A stretch of 64,000 nt of DNA from Brachycybe producta (taxonomy: Eukaryota; Arthropoda; Diplopoda; Playtdesmida; Andrognathidae). The position numbers and the translations under genes are program-made. The stretch covers positions 20,547,229-20,611,228 of the forward strand of contig JAUPFP010000001.1 in assembly GCA_036925085.1 (NCBI GenBank), in the 5' to 3' direction. Positions 54,884 to 64,000 of the stretch are shown one piece after another (within the stretch, counting starts at the first letter, position 1; each line of letters starts with the position of its first letter). The notes under the pieces are model-generated. The model did no database searches. It was not told the origin of the DNA and saw only the letters and a program-made list of their open reading frames with translations.

Positions 54884-55190
54884 AGGGATTGGACATTCGA
54901 ATCATGAAAAATATTCGAGATTCAAAAACTCGAATTTAGCTATTTTTTCCTCTTTTTCGAATCTTTCGAATCCTAACCTAAAAAAACTGTTAAAAACTTT
55001 GGTAAAATCAGTTTTAACTTGATTGACGACCCCGAGTGCCACACTTGTTTTTTATTATTAATAATTTAATATTTAATATTATTTCATTTATTTGTTATCT
55101 TCTTAATGAATAACATATTATTCTTATATGAGATTCGAGAACCTTTTAGGATTCGGATTCGAGAAAAAATTATGATTCGTCCCACCTTTA
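54884..55190. mobile_element. Unexpanded copy of the 24-bp-repeat element
   Basis: GGGATTGGACATTCGAATC to ATTCGTCCCACCTTTAA. Same backbone as 8131-9195, but only one GAGAACCTTTTAGGATTCGG unit and one partial unit at about 55136-55165. Confidence 0.8.
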
Positions 55191-55600
55191 AGCCTCGTTT
55201 TCACAGTGATAGTTCTATCGGTGAGAGTAGCTGTCATGAAAGTTCTGATAGTTCCCTCTCACGATAGCAACTGTCTACACGTCTTGAAGTAACGTGATAG
55301 TTCTGTTATATGACAGTGTGACGTCTATTTCACTGATATTATTGAGTCAACAACATTGTTGCCTCTCTCTCTCTCTCTCTCTCTCTCCAGAAGCCAAATT
55401 TCCCTACAAAGTGGATACATTTCCCTACAAGCGGTCACTCAACAACTATTACTATCGCGACAGTATACTATCAACTATCTAGTCAAACGAGACAGTGCGA
55501 TAGTGACTATCATGTGGTTTTCACGATGATAGTTCTCGCGATAGTTGCTCTGATGACAGCGGTTGCTATCGTGACAACTATCATCGTGTAAACGGGGCTG
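55191..55600. mobile_element. Fold-back element with GATAGTTCTATCG ends
   Basis: AGCCTCGTTTTCACAGTGAT to ACTATCATCGTGTAAACGGG with GCTG. Repeated CTATCGTGA / TCACGATAG words, and a (CT)n at 55363-55386. Uninterrupted relative of 6928-7291. Confidence 0.7.
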
Positions 55601-56461
55601 TAGTTGTTTAACAATCGCAACCCCTTAACTGCTAGATTTCCGTACTTTGTACAGTGTAGAATATTTAGCTCTTTTCTTTTAATCAAATTGCTTCATGAAC
55701 TCAAACCTTTTTGAGTACATTTTCCTCCCATAAGTACTGCTCAGTGCTCATGTATCAAATGAAAAAAAATATATACATAGTATAAAAACAGAACCCCCTT
55801 AAGGTAAAAAATGAAATTCGAAAGCATATGTTAGCAGAAAAAGAAAAAGAAATCTAGATTCATATTTTTCCTCAAATGCCTGAGCCACTTTTTTTTTGTA
55901 TATATTTATTTATCAGAAAAGATATTTTTTCTTTGACAAATCAAGTCTCATTTTCTGAAGAAAAAGAAGAAAAAAACCTCCTCTGAAACTAGATATCTCA
56001 ATATTTTTCATCTATTTTTTTCAGGTCCTTAGGGAACAGAAAAAAAAAATTCAGATAAAGTAAAAAAAAAAAATCTCAAAACTGATCTTAAAAAAGTAAA
56101 AGAAAAAATATCATATCTTAAAATAAGACACTGTATTTTATACATATGATGATATCATCAAGGCATTTTCAAACATAGAAATTGGGTCTTTATTTTTAAA
56201 TATAAAGACTAAAAAACACAGAAACTTCTCAATAATCTTAAAACTTTTTATATATATTTTTTTCTGCTGCTTTTTTTAAGCTTATCATTTTAAATACGAG
56301 AAGAAAAACAAAATCAAATATGCGTTCAAATATAATAAGTTTCAAATAAACTTCTCTCGTTTTCAGATTGTTATCAAAAACACATAATATCTGTATATTA
56401 TAGTCTATATATGTGGTAGAAATCCGAGCAGCCCGATATAATCTGCAGCAGCGGCAGCATC
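55601..56461. other. AT-rich DNA without a gene
   Basis: Homopolymer-rich; nothing recognised. Confidence 0.5.
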
Positions 56462-56469
56462 TTCTAGAT

Positions 56470-57661
56470 CAGCCAGCGGTCGCCAACTGGTGGTCCGCGA
56501 GAAATTTTTGGTGGTCCGCAGAAAAATCTGGTCAATATTTGCATTTTTTTAGTTTTATTAATAATAAAACAAAATATATATATATTTAAGAGCCTGGATA
56601 TAGCATTTAATTCAAAATTTCTCCAAATCTAGGCGCTGCGATCGTTTTTGATTGAAAAACGGTTTTTTAACGTTTTTTTTCTCCAGGTTTCAAGTCACAT
56701 AATAATTAATAGAAAAATAATTTCACGCACTAATCTTATAAAAAGGAAACATCATGAAGCCAATAGATTAATGCACGTGCTAATTTCTGTGTGATTGTTC
56801 TAAGTCGTTTTTAATGGAAGTTCTTCAAATGTTTGTGGGACGGTTTTTTGTCCCTATGGGACTTAACATGGAGTTAAAAAAAACGTACAATTTTAAACGT
56901 TATTAAAAAATAGAAGGACCTTTTCAAAATTTATAAAAAGGAAACACCGTGAAGCCAATACATGAAAGCTAACTATTTTGTTATTGTTCTAAATTGTTTT
57001 AAGGAGAGTTCTTCAAATGTTTGTGAGACGGTTTTTGATCCAATGGGATTTAACATGGGAGTAAAAAAAATGAACGATTTTAAACCTTGTTCAAAAATAG
57101 AAGAAGCTTTTCAAAATTTATATAAAGTCAGCACTTAAAGAAGAATACTTTTTATTGCATTTTGCACTTTACTGTATTTTAATTGAGCGATTGTGAAGCG
57201 ATTTCTTGCAGTTTTAGTAACACCATATAAGAACACTCATTTGTCTTGTTGTCGTCTGCTCAAAACAACAAAATGGCGGTGTATCTAGGCTCTTAATAAA
57301 TTCTTCTATTCTGAATGACAATTTTCGCCTTTAAATTGCACTAAATTCACGAAATGTACTCGAGTCTATCTAGTACAGTTCTCGTAAAAATACGGCACGC
57401 GAGAGCTACATTTTGTTCAGTACCCCCCACCACACGCTTCTTCTCCCCTAAGCTTCAATTATTTTGTAATAATTAAACTAACTTTAATAATTTTGTTACA
57501 ATTAAACATCCTTTAAAGATTTTCTATTAATAAAATGGAAGTTCTCTGAATCATTATTTGACAAACGTATTTATTTCTTTAAAAAAATAATATTAGTGGT
57601 CCGCAGGATTTAAAATTTTGAATTTAGTGGTCCATGAGGTCTGAAAGGTTGGCGACCGCTG
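56470..57661. mobile_element. hAT-like element with an 8-bp TSD
   Basis: CAGCCAGCGGTCGCCAACTG with GTGGTCCGCGAG to AGGTTGGCGACCGCTG, flanked by TTCTAGAT (56462-56469) and TTTTAGAT (57662-57669). Terminus text typical of animal hAT. The interior is mostly the inserted TTAA element 56588-57296; no transposase. Confidence 0.78.
56588..57296. mobile_element. TTAA-flanked GAGCCTAGATA element, copy 3
   Basis: TTAAGAGCCTGGATATAG to TGTATCTAGGCTCTTAA, inverted relative to copies 1 and 2, with two internal modules of about 190 bp. Nested in the hAT-like element. Confidence 0.82.
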
Positions 57662-57717
57662 TTTTAGATCATGCTGCAGTGGCAGTCTCCTCTGAGTATT
57701 CTGCAGCCAGTCTCGCC

Positions 57718-57914
57718 ACAGGCATCTTCTGTAGACAGCTTCAGAATTTCTTTGGCTCCACCCTTTTATGAGTGTCATCAATTTCTAATTGGTTTGTTAC
57801 TTGGTCTGATGTCACACGCCCTTCCCTTTTTTATTTCTAATTGGTTGATATTTCATCTGACGCTCATAAAAGGGCGGAGGCAAAGAAATTCTGAAGCTGT
57901 CTACAGATGGCTGT
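57718..57914. mobile_element. M2 fold-back MITE
   Basis: ACAGGCATCTTCTGTAGAC to GTCTACAGATGGCTGT; both ends carry small changes. GGGCGGAGGC arm present. Confidence 0.82.
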
Positions 57915-59016
57915 GTTTCTCCCCTATTTTAAACAATGGCGGTAAAAGCCTTTCATCAGTGATGTACGAAGTGTTAGAAACAAAAGGAAGTCGGGAGGGG
58001 ATTAACGGAAAACACTTTTTTTTCTTCTTTGAGAACCGAACCGAACCTATTTTACTTTCAAAAAGAAAAGTGTTTTCCCTCCCGACTTTCTTTCGTTTCG
58101 TTCGATTCGTTTTTCAACAAATTTTCCATTCACTTTCGGCGGAAGATTATCTCATTTACATATTCCGTTGTTAAATTTTTGACTGAAATTATACGTGTGT
58201 TCCCGGCTTTCGGCTAAGGTCCCATATGCAGAAAACACCGACTGAAAATAAAAAATGTATTTAATTTGAACAGAAATTGCAACAAATTCAGGCCCCATTC
58301 TTTCTGTTTATATTTTTTTTTTATCTGACAGATCAAATAGAATAAAATTCTTTAAATTTATAGAACAAATTCTATTTTCAGTCGCATTTTCAGTTGACTT
58401 TTTTTCAGCATATGTGAGATCTTGGCCACTCACTATGTTTATAATGCAAACCACCAATAAGTTAAACAATTGATACACACACGCAACAACAAAAGGAAAT
58501 ATTTCTTTCCTATCTGTCATCTTTCAAACAATGAGCAAATATATAAACACAGAAATAGCTTCTTCTTCTTCCAAAAAAAAAAAAAAAAGTCTCCATGGAC
58601 ATATTTTCACCCCCAACCCACGTCAAAAATAGTCAGTTTTGTTACGTCATTCAATGGTATAACACTCATAATATGAGATAGGAAGAAGAAATGTTTTTTT
58701 GTTGGCGTCCAAACTGAATCAACATTTGTTTTTTTTATCCTGAAAAAAGATCTCTAAAGTGGCATTATGCATCAACAGTCATCTATCTCACTCACTCCCC
58801 CCTCCCCCACCCTTCTCTCTCTCTCTCTCTCCACCTTCAATAACTCAATCAAATCCAGTCAACATTTGAGATAACTACACACACAAGCATTAGAGCACGC
58901 ACACATAAGCCATATTCTCACATACCAACAACCAAACACACACACGCAACCACTAAACACACCAAACTATCACAAAAATAGAAATTGGGGGGTGGGGCAT
59001 TCGAATCCTCGAATCC
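57915..59016. other. DNA without a gene
   Basis: A run at 58573-58588, a CT-rich patch 58800-58835 and a CA-rich patch 58875-58965. Nothing coding; ends in GGCATTCGAATCCTCGAATC, the left-end text of the 8131 element. Confidence 0.5.
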
Positions 59017-59020
59017 ACAG

Positions 59021-59226
59021 AGAGGCATTTAGAAATCGGGAACAACATAAGTTGGCTCCGCCCTTTTTTATGACGACAGACAACTTCTAATTGGTTTGTT
59101 GTGTGGTTCGACGTTGAAAAGGGCGGAGCATGTGACATCACACTACATAACCAACCAATTAGAAGTTGCGTTAGTCATAAAAAGGGCGGCGGCAACTTAT
59201 GTTCTTCCCAATTTCTAATTGCCTGT
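59021..59226. mobile_element. M1 MITE, left member of a pair
   Basis: AGAGGCATTTAGAAATCGG (left tip altered) to TTCTAATTGCCTGT. Core CRE changed to TGACATCA. Confidence 0.85.
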
Positions 59227-59238
59227 TTTTTTGTGCAC

Positions 59239-59445
59239 ACAGGCAATTAGAAATCGGAACAAACAGATGTTGGCTCCGCCCTTTTTTATGACGACCGGCA
59301 ACTTCTAATTGGTTTGTTGTGTGGTTCGACGTTGAAAAGGGCGGAGCATGTGACATCACACTACATAACCAACCAATTAGAAGTTGCATTCGTCATAAAA
59401 AAGGGCGGAGCCAACTTATGTTCTTCCCGATTTCTAAATGCCTGT
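59239..59445. mobile_element. M1 MITE, right member of a pair
   Basis: ACAGGCAATTAGAAATCGG to TTCTAAATGCCTGT, 12 bp after the previous copy and in the same orientation, again with TGACATCA. Confidence 0.88.
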
Positions 59446-59614
59446 CTGAATCCAGGGATAGGCAACCCAACCAAGGAACACACCAGTAACATTGGGCGCG
59501 TTCAGTTCCTAAGTACCGCTTTTTGTTGCCCTCGTTGCTCGTTTGAGGCCGCTCGCAATAAGTGCCCAAAAGCAAAATGAACGCATCAAGAGGTTTCCAT
59601 TTAGCATCTAAGCG

Positions 59615-60038
59615 CAGTGGCGTAGCTAGGAATTTGTGCCGCCCAAGGCGGCGGTCCTTGAATTTGCCACTCCTACCTCACGAAAAACACCACATGATAC
59701 ATATCAGTGGCACAACCAGGATTCCGGTCTGCGAGGGGCCAAACGATATTATCGATATCCAGTAGTTGAAATGGTTTATATAATTTTATATTAATTATGA
59801 AATTATTAAATAAACCAATAGCCGGACTTAAAAACATAATTCTGGATTGCAGAATACATCCCGCGAGCACAGCGAGCGACAAAAAATTCGTAATTTTTTT
59901 TTGTGCCATCTTAAAAGAGTTTTATAAAGCTCCTTCTACTATCCGGACATGAAAACAAACTTTTCTTTTCGTGGGTGCCACCCACAAAAAAGTGCCGCCC
60001 GGGCGGACTGCCCACCCCGCCTCCTAGCTATGCTAGTG
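59615..60038. mobile_element. CAGTGGCGTAGCTAGG element, hAT-like
   Basis: CAGTGGCGTAGCTAGGA at the left is inverted as TCCTAGCTATGCTAGTG at the right; TGCCGCCC and GGGCGGACTG pair further in. The flanks TCTAAGCG and ATCCAGCG are weakly alike (5 of 8). Confidence 0.65.
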
Positions 60039-61219
60039 ATCCAGCGGTGACCTATAATAACACCAAACACACTGAAGCAACCAGTGGCGGATCCACGATT
60101 TTTCATAGGGGGAGGTGGTGCAGATTTCCACGAAACATGTTACGCACCCACATCGCAGCGGTGTACAAACACCCATATAACATACTCCACAATGTCCTAT
60201 TGTAATTCTAGTTCTGGCTGTTCCAAAAATACTCCTTAGTTTTCTTAGCCATTGATGTTTTATGATGACACTAGCTTTAGTGCCCAGCTTCGCTTAGCCA
60301 AAACGGTTCCCACAATAAATAATCAAATGCCCGTAACTCGTGAAGGGACCGACATAGCGACATGAAATAAGTTGCGCTGACCTAGAAATCGGCAGCAAAA
60401 TGTCTTGTGAAAGTTTCATTGGGCTACATTGTGCCGTTTGTGAGATTTCGACGATTCGGACATACAAACAGAATGACAACCATTCAGAAATATAGTATAG
60501 ATACATCACATCAGGGCCATCCCCCTACACTTTCATTGTTCCGCCCCCTTTTTAAGAGAGGCGCGCCCCCCTACCCACTGCAAGCAACCATCACCAACCT
60601 GCAAATAAGTCTCCTGCCTACAACTAAACATCACTCCCCAATACACGTTGCCTAAAATCATACTGTCATTCTGAACCCAGAAAAGCAGCCAAATCTGCAC
60701 AATTTTCCCTTATCAAATTTGATACAAAGAGAGGCATTGTTTTTGGAAAATTGAGGAAGGGTAAAAAAAAAAGCTCCAGAAAAACGGTTGAGAAAAGAAA
60801 GAGCTTCTTCTCCACCCCTGGAGGTTAGTTACACAAACACAAAAATGGAAAGAAACGTTGAAGAACAACAAACACTTCCCCCATAATATATTTTTCTTCA
60901 ATGTTGCCAAAACATTTCATTCAGACTTTTTTTCTTCTTATTCTTCTTCTTCATTCTCACTGAAGACATAAAAAAACGCCCACACGTCGAACCTAATGGC
61001 TATGGGGCCCATCCCTTTTGCTGTCAAAATCATAGATTTAAACTTGTCTACAAAGAATCCATCAAGTCCAATTGGAAACTCTTCAATTGTTGGACATCAA
61101 AAACAAGAAGAAAAATTGGCCCTTTTTTTTTTGGGAGGGGAGAGAGTTTAGTTTCTTACTGGTGGTCTTTTTTTTGACTGAAGCAATTAGAAAGAAATAA
61201 TAAGTTTTAATTATAAATC
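60039..61219. other. Repeat-like DNA without a gene
   Basis: CAGTGGCGGATCCACG near 60080 looks like another element end. 60280-60500 (AGTGCCCAGCTTCGCTTAGC, GACATACAAACAGAATGACA) has the style of widespread invertebrate repeats but no second copy here. 60640-61219 is AT-rich. Confidence 0.4.
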
Positions 61220-61227
61220 AGCCATTT

Positions 61228-61619
61228 ACGGAGCCCTGTAAAGGACATGCGAGATTTTTTTTTAAAAAATCGACATTTCCACTTTTTCCAGAATCTCGAC
61301 ATTTCGACTTTAATCTCGAAATTTCAACTTTTAATCGCTTTTATTCGGTCATATTAATTATGCCATGTTGTGCGCACCATACTCTAATAATTAAATTATC
61401 GCTGCTACAAGAGGGCGGTTGCAATAATTTCATTATTAGAGTATGGTGCGCACAATATGGCATAATTAACATGACCGAATAAAACAGATTAAAAGTCGAA
61501 ATGTCGAGATTAAAGTCGAAATGACGAGATTTTGGAAAAAAGTCGAAATTTCGAGATTTAAAGTCGAAACGTCGAGATTTAAAAAAAAAAAATCTCGCCT
61601 GTCCTTTACAGGGCTCCGT
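61228..61619. mobile_element. hAT-like fold-back MITE, perfect 8-bp TSD
   Basis: ACGGAGCCCTGTAAAGGACA to TGTCCTTTACAGGGCTCCGT, identical AGCCATTT duplications (61220-61227, 61620-61627). Arms are built of AAGTCGAAATGTCGAGATT repeats, core GTGCGCACCATACTCTAATA. Relatives at 5595-5672 and 43420-44484. Confidence 0.92.
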
Positions 61620-61803
61620 AGCCATTTATTTGAAAAGTCAAAACTTTTTTTTGCAACAAATTTCAAACAAACAAATTACTAAGTTTGTCTCAAAAACAAA
61701 ATAAACAGAAAAAGAAAAAATTGTTTACAGAACTTTTTTGTAAACAACTTCAAGAAGAGACATTTAAATTTTGTTGAAAACTAGAAAAGTAAAAAGAATG
61801 CGT

Positions 61804-62028
61804 GAAGCTGCTCGCCGACTAGGTCAGTGACGCGGCGCGGCGCGGAGAAAAAACGGCTCCCAAACAAAATGAATGTAAAAGAATTAAGCACCGTCCATTA
61901 GGGCGGAAGCGCGGAAAAGTGCGGCACCGCACCGCTCTGGAGAAAGTCTGGAACTTCTTGTTAGCTGCTCGCCCACTAGATCGGTGCCGTGCCGCAAAGC
62001 GTCACCGATCTAGTGGGCGAGCAGCTTT
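61804..62028. mobile_element. Fold-back element, copy D3
   Basis: AAGCTGCTCGCCGACTAGGT to GATCTAGTGGGCGAGCAGCT with GACGCGGCGCGGCG-type interior; same family as 24832-25643. Confidence 0.75.
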
Positions 62029-62266
62029 ATAGTTAATTAAAGTTAAAGAAAGTATTTTCCCCAGTGCCACAGTAGAGACACCGGTCGCACGCTCTGGTCG
62101 CCAGTCGCGTTCGCGTCAAAAGAACAGCTCAAGAAACTGCTCTTAGGTTTAGCATAAGCCACATTCTAAATTCTTCAAACAAAGACGACGTTTTTAAAGT
62201 GTCAACGTTCTTTTGCTTAATTCAAGCCAAATCCAACTCTCAAATCTGAATGAAGTAGAGATGTGA

Positions 62267-62440
62267 ACGGTTCGCCAATTACTGGAACTGATAGAACCGG
62301 TTCGCCAATCACTGGAACTGATAGAACCGGTTCGCCAATCACTGGAACTGATAGAACCGATTCGCCAATCACTGGAACTGATAGAACTGGTTCGCCAATC
62401 ACTGGAACTGATAGAACCGGTTCGCCAGTATAGGTCAACT
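62267..62440. repeat. 30-bp minisatellite, about six units
   Basis: ACTGGAACTGATAGAACCGG with TTCGCCAATC repeats six times. GAACCGGTTC is a perfect palindrome in most units. The antisense frame with period VLSVPVIGEP is an artefact. Confidence 0.93.
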
Positions 62441-62822
62441 GTTAAGAACTGGTTCCGAACAGAGTAGAAACGGTTCCATTATACACTTTGTCGCCTCTAA
62501 CCCTAACGTGCTGCTCAAATCTGCTAATTCATATTGGGAACCGATTCAAAACTGTTTGGAACAGTTCGTCGATCTTGACGAACCGGTTCAAACGCATTAG
62601 CAGATTAGCACATTAGACTAATTAATGTGCTGCACAAATCTGCACATAATTCGCAGGGGAATATTGCGCCTCATTTTCAGCGCAAATCTGCTAATGCATA
62701 TTGGAAATCGGTTTGTACCGGTTCGTCAATCCCGTCGAACTGATCAGAACCGTTTCCTCCACGACCCTCCCCCCCTTTCCCCCAAAAAATCCGCTAATCG
62801 ATTAAACCGGTTCCGAACCGAA
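62441..62822. repeat. AACCGGTT-rich fold-back DNA
   Basis: Two blocks with GTGCTGC(A/T)CAAATCTGC ends and GAACCGGTTC-type text, related to 36713-37048; the second block is interrupted by the M1 element that follows. Confidence 0.6.
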
Positions 62823-63028
62823 ACAGGTTCTTAGAATTAGGTGAAAACTTCAGTTGGCTCCGCCCTTGTTATGACGACAGACAACTTCTAATTGGCTGGT
62901 TATGAAGTCTGACGTTGAAAAGGGCGGAGCATGTGAAGTCAGACTTCATAACCAGCCAATTAGAAGTTGTCGGTCGTCATAACAAGGGCGGAGCCAACTG
63001 AAGTTTTCACCTAATTCTAACAACCTGT
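62823..63028. mobile_element. M1-type MITE, 9-bp TSD
   Basis: ACAGGTTCTTAGAATTAGG to CTAATTCTAACAACCTGT, flanked by CGAACCGAA (62814-62822) and CGAACCGAG (63029-63037). Arms GGTGAAAACTTCAGTTGGC as in 42696-42904; a long palindrome. Confidence 0.9.
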
Positions 63029-63037
63029 CGAACCGAG

Positions 63038-64000
63038 TAGAAATGAAGCACAAGTTCATTTGAAACCAATTCTTAAAAGCAATTTAGACCTCAAAAATGC
63101 TGTAAAAAAACACCAACCACTCAATAACAATGGCAACCATCTTTATGCGACATGCTTGCAAACAAGAAGAAGAAGAAGAAAAAAGAATTTCGAAGAAGAA
63201 ATGTCGAAAAAAGAAATGACATCATGAAGTTGACATGACAAGGCAGCGAGAAAATGAGAGAGAAAAAAAAAGAAGGAAAGGATACGATAGATGACCGAGA
63301 CATGTAATTTCATTTGCCGCCAACAGAAAGAAAAAGCGCGCCAGTTGCATGTGGCAGAAAATGCTAAAAGAAGGGGGACGGGGGGGGGGGGGGGGGGTGG
63401 CGGCAGGCGTTACGAGGCCATTAGAAACAACGCGTTCACTGGACCAAATAACTTCCCAATAGTTTCGAATGAATGCCACCAATGTTCAGAAGAAATCTAC
63501 TTGCAGAGAGAGAGAGAGAGAGAGGGAGAGAACGCTCAACATTTTTTTTAAAGATTATTTTCTGGATTCACAGAAAACGATTAAGAGAGGAGGAGGAGGT
63601 GGTGGTTGGGTGGGTGGGTGGAAAGATGAAATGGACCCTTTTTTTTCTGTACTTAGGAGCAAATAAAAAAATGACATTGTGGCCAAACAGAAATTATGAC
63701 AAACGGTATTAATCAAGAGAAGAATGATTCTACTAGATTCTGGCATGTATCCCCCTTTTTTTTAGAGGGGGGGGGAGGAGGAACAGGGCGTTGGATTTTC
63801 CGGGTTTCATGTCTTAGTAAAAAAGATGGATGACCGATACGTACGTCACGAAAAAAATGTTTCGGCTTCGAGAACAGTATGTTACGATAATTGGATGATC
63901 ATTTATTTATTTTTTTTTTTGGTCTTCATTTCGGTGAAATATGCCTAACGGTGGCGGCGCCAGACGATGTGTTCGCTTGCCAGTTATAGGACTGACGATT
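63038..64000. other. DNA without a supported gene
   Basis: Purine-rich microsatellites (GAA near 63168, GA near 63506), G runs at about 63380-63397 and 63768-63776, T runs. The last 60 bp are more GC-rich but too short to call an exon. Confidence 0.5.

Noticed and set aside
62217-62438. 73-residue frame with VLSVPVIGEP repeats
   Set aside because: Comes from the 30-bp minisatellite with 10 codons per unit.
3539-63028. Reading the M1-M3 palindromes as a CRISPR-like or regularly spaced system
   Set aside because: Spacing is irregular, each has its own target duplication, and the sequence is animal DNA; they are transposons.
63930-64000. GC-richer end of the window as the first exon of the FAM117-like gene
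   Set aside because: The minus-strand reading shows no family motif and no good GT donor; cut by the window edge.

Overview
The window is animal nuclear DNA: AT-rich, full of homopolymer runs, microsatellites and short inverted-repeat transposons. It carries one recognisable multi-exon protein gene with GT-AG introns of 0.7 to 2.5 kb. No bacterial or viral gene organisation is visible. The gene and the repeat types fit an invertebrate bilaterian; the species cannot be named from sequence alone.

The only gene I can support is on the minus strand between 28571 and 37725. Six consecutive coding exons keep one frame through five GT-AG introns and encode the conserved middle and C-terminal part (364 complete codons) of a FAM117/GLCCI1-family protein. 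It is closest to FAM117B in what I remember of the family (IRRTASLDT, GQWPRD, NSVEGLNQ, PDGHRAP, REPPDGCERVK). The first coding exon or exons, the promoter and the N-terminal low-complexity region are not identified; they may lie in the 26 kb to the right or beyond the window. Two TQT motifs of the dynein light chain LC8 type are preserved, and one is assembled across a splice junction.

The rest is almost wholly repeats. Most striking is a set of about 200-bp fold-back elements, 24 copies in three families here called M1, M2 and M3. They start ACAGGCA and end TGCCTGT. M1 and M3 generate 9-bp target-site duplications and the one clean M2 case gives 10 bp, which points to Mutator-like non-autonomous DNA transposons. 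All three carry GC-box-like GGGCGGAGC arms, and many M1 copies carry a perfect TGACGTCA palindrome. They sit inside each other and inside mariner-like, hAT-like, TTAA-flanked and other fold-back elements. No transposase reading frame is present, so all these elements would depend on enzymes encoded elsewhere.

Left part (1 to 28 kb): fold-back elements, hAT-like and TA-flanked MITEs, a 24-bp minisatellite inside a transposon (8.5 to 9.2 kb), a degenerate AAATCAC repeat (11.4 to 12.1 kb), a CAAGTCTGAACA repeat (16 kb), a tRNA-derived SINE (18.2 kb), a 20-bp satellite of about 27 units (23.5 to 24.0 kb), paired TTAA-flanked fold-backs (24.8 to 25.6 kb) and a long AAGTGTCAAC repeat (26 to 27.8 kb). 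Middle (28 to 38 kb): the FAM117-like gene with repeat-filled introns. Right part (38 to 64 kb): dense M1, M2 and M3 copies, mariner-like and hAT-like elements, and further fold-back, minisatellite and microsatellite DNA.
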